Origin: Diphasiastrum complanatum
Lineage: Eukaryota > Streptophyta > Lycopodiopsida > Lycopodiales > Lycopodiaceae
Assembly: GCA_029204225.1 (NCBI GenBank)
Contig: CM055095.1
Location: 21,557,252-21,621,251, forward strand
Length of the DNA stretch: 64,000 nucleotides
Direction of reading: 5' to 3'
Shown here: piece by piece, positions 20,267 through 34,505 of the stretch
Layout: each line of letters starts with the position of its first letter
Numbering within the stretch: the first letter of the stretch is position 1
Translations under genes and position numbers: made by a program
Notes under the pieces: generated by a model
The model's input: only the letters and a program-made list of their open reading frames with translations
Told to the model about the DNA's origin: nothing
Database searches by the model: none

Positions 20267-23200
20267 GCTCCCTCTCAAAGTGGTAGTTGGATTAACCCCA
20301 ATCTTATTCGCTACTTCTCGAACAAGACTTTACTTAGTGGCCTTGTAAAGATATCAGTTGTCATTTCCTTTGTGGGTATGAAGACTGTCGTCAGTATCTT
20401 CTTCTTGACTAAGTCCCAAATCACATGATACTTGATAGCTATGTGCTTTTTTTTCGAGTGAAATACAGGATTTTTCATAAGATAGATTGTTGAAGTGTTT
20501 GTTATCCATTAACAAGACATAAGGTTCAGAACTAGATTCATCAAATCCTTCCAATATCTATTTAATCCAGATCAACTCATTTGCCATCTTGGCTACTGCT
20601 ACATGTTCCACTTCACAGGAAGATTGAGCTACTGTTGTTTGCTTCTTGCTAATCCATAGTATGGCTGCACCAAATGCTAGAGTACAACCTCCTGAAATAC
20701 TTTTGCTATCATCCTTCATGGATGCCTAGCTTGAGTCACTGTATGATTCAATGTGAAATTCCGCTTTCTTTGAATAACACAGTCCATAGTCTTTTGTTTT
20801 CTGGAGATATTGTAGTACTCTCTTTGCCAACTTCCAATGTAACAATCCTGGGTTCTGATTATATTGGCTCAGCCTGTATACTGCAAATGCTATATCAGGT
20901 CTGGTGTTGTCTACTAGATATAACAATGATCCAATCAGCCTGCGATAGGGTGTTCTGGCCATTCGTTCTTCTTCCTCGAGGGTCTGCGGACAATCTGCCT
21001 TGTTCAATATTGTTCGAGGTATCATGGGAGTTTGCACACCTTTGCATTCGAGCATGTTGAAGTCTTCAATGATCTTTTGAGTGTATTTTTGTTGATGAAG
21101 ATACAACTTACCACCTTCAAAGTCTCTCACAATCTGCAAGCCTAGATAGGAAATTAAGTCAACATAAACAGCTAAAATGAATATTTCATTTTGGACATAT
21201 TTGATATAGACATTTGATTCAACAAATAGTGGTCTGAAGCCTGTGGAATGTAGTGCTTCGTCCTTCTTTCTATACCATTGTCTTGCTGCTTGTTTGAGAC
21301 CATAAATGCTTTTATTCATGTGACATATGTATTCTGGATATTCTTGGCTTACAAAACCAAGTGGTTGGTCCATGAATAAGTCTTCTTCTAATTCCTCATG
21401 CAAGAAAGCAATTTTCTCATCCACAATATGGATTTTCAAATCATGAGCCACTTCATACACGAATAACAAACAAATTGATGTATGTTTGACTACTGGTGAG
21501 AGAGTGTCAGTGTAGTCGATCCCATACTTCTATGAAAATCCTTTAGCAACCAACCTTGTCTTGTATCTGATGTTTTTTCCATCAGGACCTGTTTTGATCT
21601 TATAGATCCACTTGCACTTGACTGATTTTCTGCCATCAGGTATAGGTGCAAGTGTCCATACATTGTTCTTGTACATTAATGACATTTCATCCTCCATTGT
21701 CTGAATCTAGCGATCTTTATCTGGTCCATCTACATCTTCCTCGAATGTTTGAGATTTGTCAAAGAATCCACAAAATTCGATGGTCGTATTAAAAACATCC
21801 TGCCCATACATTTCTGGTGGTTTACGTTGCTATCTAATCTTCTTACAGGTGGTTTCGAGTTTGATTCTGCAGGTTTTGAGTTCAATTCTGATTCAAACTT
21901 TTCTGCTGGAATTCGAACTGGTGATTCGAGTCTGTCAGGCACTCGATCTTGACCTCCCTCTAAATCTAGTAACTCTCTTTCATCTTTTGCTTGTTGTTCT
22001 TTTGTTGTCATTGGCAGATCATAATAATTTTTGAAAATTTCATAGCCGACTAGATCACTATCTGCTATGTATTTCATCTCATCAAATTCAACATCTCAAA
22101 CAATTTTTATTTTGCCAGTTTCGAGTACAAACACGATAATATGACGAATGTAACTCGAATCCTACTAGAAAAGCTTGTTTTATCTTTTCATCGAGTTTCT
22201 TTTTTAGCTTATTTGGTATGTGTCTATATACTACGCATCCAAATGTTCGAACATGTGCAAGATTTGGCTTTGACTTCCAATATATCTCATGAGGAGTTTT
22301 ATCCGGTATTCGAGATTTCAGAATACGATTCTGAAGATAATTTGATGTAGCCACTGCTTCCGCCCACAACTGTTTTGGTGCTTTTGCATGAGCCATTATA
22401 CACCTTGCAGCTTCCATTAGTGTACGATTGCTTCATTCAGCTATTCCATTGTGCTGAGGTGTGTAAGATGCAGTCTTTGTGTGCATAATATCTCGGTCAG
22501 AGCTTTGAATTCATTGGAAATGTACTTACCTCCACGATATGTGCGAATTTGCTTCAGTTTATTGCCTGTCTGCTTCTCAGCCCAACTCGTATACTCAACG
22601 AATTTCTCGAAAACTTCAAATTTGGTACGAATAAAGTATACTATAGCGAACTTGCTGAAGTCGTCAATAACGTAATGAAGTACTTTGCATCACCCAACGA
22701 CAATACTCCGAATGGTCCACAAATATTTGAATGCACAATTTCAAGTACCTTAGTTGCTTTATAAATATCCTTACTGAAAGGTGTTCTAGTCATCTCACCT
22801 TTAAGATAGGATTTGCAAGTAGTTCGAATATCTCTACTTTTGATTTCGACTCCTTGAATTCTCTGACATTTATTGGCTTGGTTCAAGGCTTCGATGTTCA
22901 TATGACATAGCCTTTTGTGCCACAGTACATCTGTTGATTCCTGAGTTTGATCGACTTGTTCAATTCTTGTTCGAATGTTCAGGTGATACAAGTTTCCTTC
23001 TCTGCTGCCTTTAGCAATCAGGTTATCAAAATCTTCCTCAAACAATCTAAAAGAGTTCTTTGTGAAGGTTACTGACATGCATGTATCAAGTATCTTAGCT
23101 ACAAATATAAGATCTTTATCAAGAGTAGGGACATAGAGAACTTCCTCCAGTTTCTTGTCTCCCTGATTCGTGTCTAGCATAATACACCAGTTCCATCACC

Positions 23201-24453
23201 CACGTGTTTAGAACCGTCTCCAAGTATAATGAATCTTGAATCGTTCATCTTCTTGTACTCAAACAAAATTTGTTTCGAGGAAACAAAATGTGAGGTGGCT
23301 CTGGAATCAAGTACTACTTCTCGAATTGAATAAGATGAACAGCATAGATTAGTACTAACATAAGCTACTGAATTCCTTGTTTCTCTGTCTTTTACTGCTC
23401 TGGAGCATTTTGCTTTGTCTTCGACATAGTTTGAATCTGAAGGTTCACTTTGATTCTACTCCTTTTTGTTTCTGGGATTCTGATAATAGTCTATTGCTGC
23501 ATGACCCTATTTATGACAATTAATACATTCAATCTTTGGATTTAGCCAACACTTTTCTTCTATGTGACCTGATCTTCTACATCTGTTGCAGATCTTCTTA
23601 TCACCAGAATTCTTTTGTTGTTTTCTAGATTTTTGTTCATTAGTCTTAGACTCACTCCTTTTAGACAACTCCCTCTTAAACTTAGACTTCCTAGAAGATT
23701 TATTCTTCTGAGTAAATAGAGTATTTTTTGAATCACCATTTTTGTCATAGCATTCACGAGCTTCTACTTCTTCGTTTAGTCCGTCTATTGTCTTTTGCAG
23801 TGTCATTGTCACATCTTTCGCCAATAAGGTTCAAGTTGTGTGGAATGACCTGGGTAGGGCTCGAAGAAAATAACTAAGTTATTTTTCCTTAGAAATTGTA
23901 TTTTCTACACCAGAATTTTGCAAGGAACTAAATAGATCTTTAATCTTTCGCACGAATGTGTTCAGGTCTTTGTCGTCCCACTGTAGGTAAGTTAATTGGT
24001 CTTCCAAGAACATGATTTGATTATGAGATCGAGTCTCATTCTTGGTTTGCAATTCTTTCTATAAATCCTTTGCATTTGAAATTGATGTAAGATCCAGCAT
24101 TATATTGTCATGCACTGAAGATGCAATAATTGCTATAGCTTTGTCATTTTTTAGACTCCATTCTCGAAATTCTTTGCCAAGCGTAGCTTCTGGCTTCTCC
24201 TCAATTGGTTCTACCCATTGCCATATACCTTCACCCTTCAACAAGAGTGAAGTCTTTAATTTCCAAATCAAGTAGCTTGAACCTTCTAGGTCCAAGATTG
24301 TAGTAATCTTAGCTTGAATATTGGTGATCGATGATATTTTTTAGTTCTGAATAACCTCCAAATAGTGGCTTACTGATGGATGTATGAAGAATGCTGAGAG
24401 GGATTCGAAGATAACACTGTATCAGCTCTTAATTTCATATGCTTTGATACCAC

Positions 24454-25176
24454 TGTAGGAAAAATAGTAATTATTCTTCCATAGAGAACATGATGCAAGT
24501 TCAAATAAATCAAACTAATATTAGTGTCTTCAATTACGATTTTATCTGATCTATGTACTAATAGAACAGTATTTATTCTAATTGAATATGCGTGCGAAAA
24601 TTATATGCGGAAGTAAGATACTATATGCGGAAGTATGAGACAACTTAAGACAATTTAGACAATAAGAAACTATTGATCAAAAACGAATTTTTCATAGCTC
24701 TGAATCTGATTCATCAATATACATTTCTTGTTGTCTTATCTTGTTGTTGTGTCTCTGATTGAGTTATTTTTGAACGAGTAGTGCAAATGTATTTATATTG
24801 CTACAGGACAGGTCTTTTGGCCTTTTATTTACTGTAACAGTAGAAATCTAATCGTTTATGACGGTTGATATTCAAATAGACGCTCTGTTTCCAAGCTTGA
24901 ATAAATTCTGTTCGCGAACATTTCACGATAGTCTGTCTCTTTGTCTCAGCTTCATGTTTCGCGAATTGTTCGTGACACTTGTCTCTTCGCGACATTTTCT
25001 TCTTTCGCGAATTGTTCGCGACAGATGACAATTGTCTCGCGAATCTTTTGTGAATCTTTCGTGTTGGTCATGGATAGAAAAGTTACGAGTTCGCGTCCAT
25101 TTCTTTCTCATCCTTTGTCAAGTAAACTGCACACTTTGTTGGTAGAATCAAGATCTATCTAATCAATTGTTCTACA
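24454..25176 (-). repeat. Copia-3 5' LTR
   Basis: It is the partner of the LTR at 19,490-20,266, with the tRNA-Met primer site immediately inside it. The two differ by scattered substitutions and an indel, so this insertion is older than Copia-1. Confidence 0.88.
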
Positions 25177-25335
25177 ATGATGTGTGGCTTGGCATCCACT
25201 CCTTTGTATGAGGGTTGAAAATTGTCAAAGTTGCGAGCTTGTTTGATACTTTTGAACTTGAAAACTAAGTACGAGTGGTCAGATGCAAGCATCACGGAGT
25301 TGTTTGGGTAAGCTTGCTAGCTTCATGTGTGTTAT
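25177..25335 (+). pseudogene. CACTA transposase (TNP2-like) relic, right part
   Basis: The frame reads ASTPLYEG, a stop, then KLSKLRACLILLNLKTKY and EWSDASITELFG. This is the conserved segment near the start of TNP2 transposases (a LYxG...KLSKL...LLNLK..xxWSDxSxxxLL pattern). TGA replaces the Cys usually found after YEG. The transposase gene was split by Copia-3. Confidence 0.65.
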
Positions 25336-26087
25336 AGACAAATTGATCTCATTTCATTTTATTTTTTCATGTGTTGCTAGAAACTATGTCCAGTCTCTTA
25401 GCGCAGCTGCATGGGGTGAGCGTAAAAAGGGTGCGACGTCAGTCAATGCTAAAGTGATCGTTGGAGATGACAATGCAAAAAGTGTGTCACTCTTACGAGT
25501 AGCCTTAGGATTAGATTTACATGGTGCCTTTGCTTTTAGGGCATCTTTGGCATTCTGTAAGATAGTGTCCTCTTTTCGCCTGTCACCATAACGTGTGTAT
25601 AAACACAATGTCGCGTTTCTTTCGCCTTTTCTTCGTATGTGTGAATTTGCGTGTAAATATGCAGACTGCGTGACAACGTTAGTAAATATGCAGCATGAAT
25701 GGAGGCAGATTAAAATGGGATTTAAGGAGAGTAGAGGGAATAAATCCAACATCCCCCCTTAATCTGGATCCGTGAATGCCTTGATCTTCAGACTGAGCAA
25801 TGCACAAAATTTGTTGTGTGCATTAACACTGAGGGCTTTCGTAAAGATTTCTGCAACCATGTCCTGCATTCTGCAGTACGTTAAGCTCACCTCTCTGTCG
25901 AGAACCTTGCCCCTCATTAGAGGAGTTCTCAATATCAAAAAGACCCTTTGTAAAGATACTTTTTTTTTTTTCTTTAGTTTCGACCGTCACCAGGCCCAAT
26001 CGAAATGCACAGATTTGAAATCTACGTAACGTAGTTCAAATTAACTAAAAAATAAAAATGCAATATAGAAAACTTTGAAACTTGTGT
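25336..26087. other. Intergenic
   Basis: No gene is supported. Open frames on both strands lack recognisable content. It lies between the CACTA relic and the gene B copy and could include more transposon remnants. Confidence 0.45.
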
Positions 26088-26131
26088 TCGGACAGCATGG
26101 ATGTATCCCATTGGTTCTTCTTCCTGTCCGA
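26088..26131 (+). promoter_or_regulatory. Inverted-repeat promoter element upstream of gene B copy 1
   Basis: TCGGACAG at 26,088-26,095 and CTGTCCGA at 26,124-26,131 flank CCCATTGGTT. It matches the element at 8,397-8,460 but with a shorter spacer. It is about 215 bp from the start codon. Confidence 0.5.
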
Positions 26132-26345
26132 CATGTGCTAATCTGCCTGACGTCACTACCTCAAGTTAAATTTACTTGACTATGCTGGTTAGTTATAGAA
26201 ATATAGTATGTACAGTTACATAAAATATGGTATACGCAGTAACTGTGACTATGTTGGCATTCACATTAGATTAAATGTGATACGAAAAATTAAAATTAAG
26301 TACCATATCAGAGAGATGTTTGGTGCCCAAGCTTTGAAAATAGCA

Positions 26346-27715
26346 ATGGCAAGGAGACCCAGATCTACAATCGAGTCTGTGATTCTTTACAATGAGAAAG
26401 ATGAAGCTGATAACTGGAAGCCAACAAAATATACGAAGAACTCATGGGTATTGCTGCATCCATCATCAAAGGGCAATTTTCAACAAAAAAAAAGCGCAAT
26501 TGTGACTTACAAATCTTATTGAAAAGCAAAAATTTTAGGGTTTAAGACTACCCTGGGAGGTCAATCTATATCAGAAGTCTTAGTACAACATGTATATATG
26601 CATTCAAAAATCAAAGTACACGATATCAATCCTCATGATCATCAATGTAATTGTAAGTATATTAAAACATATGCACTCTATAGCAATCATAGGTGATTTT
26701 CTTTATTGATGCTCTTCAGATTATGATTTAAATACTTCAACATTGTTTTTTTCTTTCAGATTTATATCCATCATGCATAAGTGAATGGGAGCCCGCACAA
26801 TCACTTGCAGGAATATTAGATGTGATTCACTCTGATGTTGGAAAGCTGCAATACAGAGGAAGAAGTCCAAAGAAACTTGCAGACTGTGGTATCTATTTTT
26901 ATGAATCTTTATATACGTCACAAACAGATGGAGGTTTTGGCAAGCTCAAAGCAATTCCATTGCCTAGTTTTCAAAGTGATGAGTGGCCTACTCCTGACAA
27001 CATTGTTTTTGAATCCTTGAGATGCAAGCTACTCATTGATATTAGAAATGCTATGAAGATAAGCACAGGCTCAAAAATTGTTCACCTAAGTTGGTTTATC
27101 TCATTACATATATTTGTTGATTTTTTCTCGAGTGCTAGTGTTCGTAGGAGACCAACTTTATTTGTTTGCAAGGATTTATCATATGAGACTTTGTCAGATC
27201 TCATGGATCAAGGCTAGGATAGTAAAACAAATAATGACATAGAATGCAGGATTAAAAGGTCCTCAATGATCTTTCGTTATCATATCGAAAAGCAAATGCT
27301 TAGTCTCACATTTAGCTACCAGAGATACAAGAAAATTGAAGGTACATGGCTACCACTGGATCAAGACTTTGAACTAAATGGTCACACAAACCGAATGGAG
27401 ATAGGCATTATCTACAATGAGAAATGTTTGACTATGGTTGAGGTGGAAGAGCATTGGAAGTTTGATTTTATCAGAACAGAGCTCATGTTATTACAAACCA
27501 ATCTACCAACATATTTCAGATTTATCATCAACGGAAGACTCGTAAGTACTTTATGTTTATTGCCATTTCAAAATAGAACAAAACAATAGAAAATGTCATC
27601 ATTTACAATTGCACATTCACTAATATTTGTCATGTCACAGATGCGAAAAAGACAGGAGCTGATAACGTGCTGCAAAGATCTACCTACAACAATCACCATT
27701 GTGGGAGAACAATAG
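26346..27715 (+). pseudogene. Gene B copy 1 (locus 26.3 kb), unknown protein, broken
   Basis: This is a paralogue of the gene at 8,703-10,180 with the same three-exon structure: 26,346-26,652, 26,760-27,541 and 27,641-27,715. It begins MARRPRSTIESVILYNEKDE. Conserved segments are KNSWVLLHPSSKGNF, SEWEPAQSLAGILDVIHSD, LQYRGRSPKKLADCGIYFYE, HLSWFISLHIFV and FDFIRTELMLLQ. Defects are a frameshift in the A-run near 26,490, TAG replacing a conserved Trp near 27,217, and an earlier stop than the other copy. It converges on the gene A fragment at 27,910. I recognise no domain. The well-kept splice sites show that this was once a spliced, translated gene. Confidence 0.7.
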
Positions 27716-27909
27716 TTTCAAATAAACTTTAGTAGAAATCTGTGTATACACTCTTTCATTCAATAAATGAAAGCCCAAGTTGGGCATCAATACATGTATT
27801 TTGTGCTTCCAAATTCATAAAATGGAACAACATTTGATATATAAATGTATATTTTTCTATGAATTCTATACATGTATTTTTTTCTATGCTATCTATATTT
27901 GTTTTGATC

Positions 27910-28871
27910 TTAATTTAGTATAATTACATCATCCTTTGCACCATCATCAATAACGGGAGGCTGAAGCCTTGCCCTAGCCAGTATACTCAAGATGATTTCT
28001 TGTCTAAATCTGTACACTTGACTTGATGTGTACTCAGGAAGTGTAAACTGCAAAATAGAACATTCATGTATTAGTAATGGCTAAAGACATCAACAAAATA
28101 AAAAACTAATTTTGATTCCAAAATAAGAATAAATAGAATTTATTACCATAGAAATATCAACATCTTGTTGAAGGTTGAACCACTCAAAAAATAGCTTTGC
28201 ATTGTATAATGTGTACCAACCACAGCTGAATGAATCATTTTACTGGGGTGACTGAAAAATAATTCAGCACACAAGAAATCAATTATAAAACAGAATGAAT
28301 TAGAATGAAACAATTACATTAGAATACTGATTTTAAAATGCTATTAAAAAAGACAGAGTGTACCTCCAAATTGACGATCTCCCAGTCCACGGAATGGGGA
28401 ACATCTGTAGGAATATATTTACTTAGATATGGAAGATATATATCTACATCCTTATGCGTGTTTCTCGCCGAATTCATCTTGACACAAAAACCTTTAATAC
28501 TATTTTTTACAGATCTCTTAATAGAGATCAGGTTTAAACTCCAATGGTCACTGCAAAATAAGATTGAAAGTTCTTTAGCGGCAATTCTAAGAACTATTTA
28601 AATTGACAATGCCAATGTTAATGCATAAAACAACAACAAGCATTTAATATATCTTACTTGGTATGATAAGGGATGAGCAGATACTTTGTTGCTGGTGTGA
28701 ATCCACTTGTCAGACACTATGACAATGTGTCATTATTCTCCTTGAAGGCCTGAAGCAGAAAGTTACTCAGCACCAGCAACTCATTGGATGAATCTCTTGC
28801 AATGTCATATTGCAAGAGTGTCAGCCCAGACCCTATCACAGGATCACTGATAGAAGCCCGTCTGTCTTTGA
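27910..28871 (-). pseudogene. Gene A copy 1, C-terminal part: Ulp1/C48-like protease domain
   Basis: Four exon pieces align with gene A copy 2: 28,871-28,658, 28,550-28,364, 28,251-28,147 and 28,047-27,910. The first ends KYLLIPYHT and splices in the same phase into NDHWSLNLISIK (catalytic His at 28,546-28,544). The third contains NDSFSCGWYTLYNAKLFFEW, with the catalytic Cys at 28,224-28,222. Its usual Asp position is Asn (KMNS), as in the other copy. A TAA replaces the second Gln before the Cys, and a stop lies near 28,725. The upstream end at 28,871 abuts copia gag, so the H3-like half is missing here. That half is at 4,199-4,995 in the opposite orientation, and the two join in frame. Confidence 0.82.
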
Positions 28872-31469
28872 GATGATGTGATGGACATTGTACTTGGGAT
28901 TGAGGAGGAGCCTCAAGTCCTTCAAGAAGTACAAAAATACAAGAAGAGAGCTAGGATGGCTCTCCACTACATTAAGATGAATGTCTCTAATGAGATATTG
29001 AGGGAGATTGGTGATTGTTCTACATCCAAGGAAGCTTGGGATTGTCTCAAGTCCATCTATGAGGCTAAGAACACCTCTAGGCTCCTCACTCTTAGAAATC
29101 AAATATTCCAAAGTAGTCAAAAGAGTGATGAGAGTGCATCTAATTATGTTTTGAGAGTCAAGGATATTCATAGGGAGCTTGCATGTATTGGTGACTCAAT
29201 CAATCAAAGTGAGCTAGTCCAAGTCATTCTCAATGGCTTGAGAGATGAATATGACAACCTTGTCCAATCCTATGCTATTAAGGAGGAGCTACCAAGTTTG
29301 GAGGCCCTTCAAAGTGTGCTTATTTCTGAAGAATCAAGACAAGAGTACAAACTCTTGAGGATGGACAAGCTATCACTCAATCATGATGATGGCAAAGTTC
29401 TATTTTCCAAGCACAAAGAGAGGAGTAAGAAGCAACACCATCACTTCTCTAATGACAAAGCTAAAGACCAAGATGGAGAGGAGGAGGATACCTCTCATGC
29501 TTCTAATTCAAATCTCAAGAAGAAGATGATCAAGTGCTTTTATTGTGGCAAGAAAGGCCATTATGCCACCAATTGCTTCAAGAAGAAGAATCAACTCAAT
29601 CAAGCCAACATCACCAATGAGAAAGAAGACTATATTGCAAGTGATGGAGAAGGCTCTCTTATGGCATCAAGCTTCTCCTCTTCCACCTTCAACAAGGATG
29701 ACTCATGGTATATTGATAGTGGAGCATCTTCACATATGTGTGGCTCCAAGCACTTTTTTTCATCTATTATGCCTTATGGAGTCAAGAAGACCATATACTT
29801 TGCAAGTAAGCATGAGTGCAATATTGAAGGAGTAGGGATTATTCCCTTGAAGCTTGCATCTTCTAAAGATCTCTTTCTCAACAACGTTCTTTTTGTCCCA
29901 AAGCTTACAAAGAACATCTTAAGTGTTGGCCAACTTCTTGATAGTGGCTTTGATGTCAATTTCAATATTGACAATTGTGTGATTAAGAAGGATGGTGAGA
30001 TCCTTGCATATGGATCAAGATTTGAAGGCATCTACAAATTGGATCCAAGTGAGAGTGCAAACTCTCTTGATGTTTCTTATATTTCCAATATTTCAAAGGA
30101 GGAGGATTACACAAGATGCACATATCTTCTCTCTTCAAGTATTATGGTGTATGATTATCCCTTATTATTCAAAGCATATGTTGAGAAGAAATTCTCATTG
30201 AAGATCAAAGCTTTGAGGAGTATTGGAGCTCTTGAAGGAATAGCAGCATATGAAGTTTTATTCAAGATGAAGCCTAAGGTTGATCACCTTAGTGAACTTG
30301 GTAGTGCTTGCTTTGCACATATTCCCTTGGAAACAAGAAGGAAGGATGATCCAAGCTCATGGATCATGATTGGATACTCATCCATCAAGGAGGCCTTTAG
30401 TGTCTTTACACTCTCTATTTCAAATGTGATCGTGAATAGAGATGTCATATTGCACGAAGATTCAATCTTGGAAGTGGCCGAGATCAAGGCTTCTCAAGAA
30501 GCATCACAAGTTATCCTTTTTGAAGGTATTCAAGTTATGATGGGGCCAATGTGTGAGGAGGAGTTTCTTCTTCATATGATTTCAAGAAGATCTTCAAGAT
30601 GCATGGCCGAGTCTTTATGGCTCACCTTACATGGCAAAGAGGGGCATCTTTCATGTTGTATCTACTACAACACATTCATATATGCTTCTCTTCCTTTGCT
30701 TGAAATGCTATCTTGCTTCATTGAATTTTTTGGATCTCAAAGTTCAAGAAAAGCTATACTAGTTTTGTATGATGCTTATGGTATGGACATGTTTCTTGTC
30801 ATTATTGACTTAGATGTGTTTCCAATCCTTTTTGAAAGCAAGATATTGTATTGTCAAAAGTATGCTCTTGGTTCTAGTAAGAACAAGATTGAGCTTGGTA
30901 CTCACTTTTTTGAAAATCATGTTTTCACATGTTTTGAGGCAAATTGTAAACTCCTCTTGAGATTAAGTGAAGCATCCAAAGTGGACACTTACATCCTTGA
31001 GAGAGTAACTAGCCTAAAAAAGATCAAGATAGTCTTTGATATCAAGATTAGATCCATCATGGATATAGTTCATTGTATGTGGACTAGTCAAGCTAGAAAG
31101 CATAATCTTGATAATCATCATTGTTTCACATCTTATGATCTTGATCTCCATAATTCTTATGAGGCTTGGAAGCCTCAGATTTCTCTATTTATGGTGCATC
31201 CATCATGCAAGTGGAACTTTCAAGGCAAAGATCATCATCAAGCATGGAGGAAGCCCATGATAATAGTGGCATATTGGTGGAGCACTCTTCAAAGGCATTG
31301 GCAAGAGATCTCTACCAAAGAGATCTTATCATGGATATGGTGAGGGTGCTGCTATGATGGATCCCTTGGCTGATCTTCACTTCTTATGCATACCAAAGGA
31401 TCCACTCAAAAAGATTTAAAAACTTCTCAAGTGATCTAGTACCTTTCCAAGCTATTTTTTGAGGAGGAG
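28872..31469 (+). mobile_element. Copia-1 body: gag-protease ORF with atypical remainder
   Basis: An open frame runs without a stop from 28,866 to 31,343 (in-frame ATG at 28,878). It starts inside gag (VLGIEEEP, with the UBN2-type stretch through SRLLTLRNQIF), then has a zinc knuckle CFYCGKKGHYATNC, the protease site WYIDSGASSHMCG and a pre-integrase segment (LTKNILSVGQLLDSGF). It jumps to the integrase C-terminus (AYEVLFKMKPKV, then SSWIMIGYSS and NRDVILHEDS). The HHCC finger, integrase core, reverse transcriptase and RNase H are not visible. About 280 residues after that have no family I recognise. A purine tract (GAGGAGGAG) precedes the 3' LTR. It appears non-autonomous. The missing 5' part is at 4,992-6,662. 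Confidence 0.88.
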
Positions 31470-32289
31470 TGTGAGAAATTGACAAAAATCTAGCTTGGTA
31501 TTTTTTATGATAGAAGTTTGTAAGTGAATCTCACATGTGTGGAGGATGTTCCCACGTGTGGATAATTGTAAAGTAAATCAAAATGTTTGATATAGGGGTC
31601 TCATAGAATTTCATAGTCAAGCATTTAGGTGTAGGATGTTGATAGGGTCAAATTTGGCATAGATGGCAAATTATCCATTTCCACTTGTAATGCCAATATT
31701 GAGCCAAAATAGAGCCAAACTTGTGCCAATTAGAGTGTAGACAAGTGTTATGCTTTTGTTTGATGAAGCTTAAGAGGTCCAATAGGATTTAGAGGTGGAA
31801 CCTTGTGAGGTCCAATAGAAAATTAAGGTGTGCTTGAATATAGTCCAATAGAATTTAGAGGTGCATGGATCAATGGTCCAATAGGATTAAGAGGTGGCAA
31901 AGCGTGATCCAATCGTAGTTAAGCATAGTGGTAGCTCATGAATCTATTAGTATCATTGTACTCCTCCTTTTGGATCTAATTGATTTTGAGATTGAGTGGA
32001 TTTTGAGTGTCATTGAATTTCTAGCTTTCTCTCTCTACCCGAGAGTTCATGATGGTTTTTCTCTCTCTAACCGAGGAGAGCATCTTGTTTTTACTTAGAA
32101 TACTTTTGGAACACTTCTCACACGTGTGAGTGAGAGTTGGAAGTGATTGAATGCATGTAGTAGTGTGTTTTTGCCATAGAATCAAAGATAGATCTTGAAT
32201 CTCAATCTAGTCTTGATCTTGGTGCATCTACACACCTTAGGAGATCACAAGTACATGTAGTGGACAATCCACACGTGTGAAATTCAACA
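31470..32289 (+). repeat. Copia-1 3' LTR, 820 bp
   Basis: It begins TGTGAGAAATTG after a purine tract and ends AATTCAACA, and is followed by TTTCA (32,290-32,294). It is the same length as, and nearly identical to, the inverted LTR at 5,843-6,662. Confidence 0.92.
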
Positions 32290-33440
<1,151 letters not shown>

Positions 33441-33589
33441 CCGTATCATTGTCCGAGCTTTTATAGGTATTGAGTCTAAGCTGCGAGGGCAATACCAACA
33501 TATAAATCAAATTTCCATCTATGAATAACCACAAACCATAACCCTAACAATATTAATGATGACACGAATCGATTGAGGATGCATTCAAG
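33441..33589. other. Short intergenic stretch
   Basis: Spacer between the tandem array and a copia fragment. The words TATAAATC and CCTAACAATA may come from an LTR, but no partner is visible. Confidence 0.35.
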
Positions 33590-34505
33590 GAGATCTGCTA
33601 GAGAAACGAGAGCACCAGTCATGTACCTGACATCTCATCTTCTGCTCAAGAAGAATTCTGTGGATTCGGGGGTGAACCACAAACTTACAAAGAAGCCATT
33701 GACAGTCCAGACAAGGACAAGTGGATCAAGGCCATGGAAGACAAAATGAGTTCCATGAAGCAAAACGAAGTGTGGACTCTCGAGCCACTACCACTTGACA
33801 GAAAGACTGTCAAGTGTAAGTGGATCTACAAGCATAAGTATGGACCAAACAACAATGTACTAAGATACAAAGGCAGACTAGTTGCAAAAGGTTTTTCACA
33901 GAAGTATGGCATTGACTACATAGAGACCTTTTCTTCTGTTGTGAAGCACACATCTCTACGCATATTATTTGCATACGCAGCTGCCTATGATCTGAAGATC
34001 CACATTATAGACGAGAAGACAGTTTTTCTACATGGCGAACTCAATGAAGTAGTCTACATGGACCAACCACCAGGTTTTACCTGTGAGTCACTTGTTGACT
34101 ATGCCTGCAGAATGTGCAGAAGCATCTCTGGGTGGAAATAGTCTACCAGACAGTGGTATAAGAAAAAGGATCATGCTCTCATATCCTTAGGCTTCCAGCC
34201 TTTAATGGCTGACTACAACGTTTATGTGAAAGTCATAAACGGGGAGATCATCATAGTCGATGTCTATGTAGATGACACACTAATTCTGTCATAGAGCGAC
34301 AATCTGATTGCATAGGTGATGGCAGATATTTTGAGTCACTTTGAAATATCAGACCTAGGAGAAGCAAAATGCTACTTGGGTTTACAGATCGACAGATACC
34401 TTCAAACCGAGAGATTGTATCTGCACCAGTCAAGATACATTTAGAAGATCATTGATGACTTTGACATGACAAATTGCAAGGGAGTAGATACTGACTCAGT
34501 TGGAT
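33590..34505 (+). pseudogene. Copia-4 reverse transcriptase fragment
   Basis: The frame reads EVWTLEPLPLDRKTVKCKW, then RYKGRLVAKGFSQKYGIDY, ETFSSVVKHTSLR, FLHGELNEVVYMDQPPGF and the active site VYVDDTLIL (YVDD at 34,265-34,276), ending near CKGVDT. Stops at 34,139, 34,291 and 34,441 show decay. It is related to the RT of Copia-3 (compare HIVDEKIAFLHEEL with HIIDEKTVFLHGEL). No gag, integrase or LTR is attached. Confidence 0.85.

Larger units (their letters stand above)
19490..25176 (-). mobile_element. Copia-3: complete but degenerate Ty1/copia retrotransposon
   Basis: The element lies on the minus strand between LTRs 24,454-25,176 (5') and 19,490-20,266 (3'), with a 5-bp target duplication ATGAT at 19,485-19,489 and 25,177-25,181. 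The primer site TGGTATCAAAGC is next to the 5' LTR at about 24,441-24,453, and a purine tract (GAGAGGGAGC) precedes the 3' LTR. Coding order is gag (24,295 down to about 23,460) with a zinc knuckle CNRCRRSGHIEEKC and a second, degenerate one; protease region; integrase with LWHKRLCHMN and EIVHSNICGPF (Asn for the expected Asp); integrase C-terminus (22,417-22,088); and reverse transcriptase/RNase H (21,469 onward). The RT active-site region is shortened: YVD runs straight into YLGLQIV, so the YVDD block is deleted. Many stops make it non-autonomous. Confidence 0.92.
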
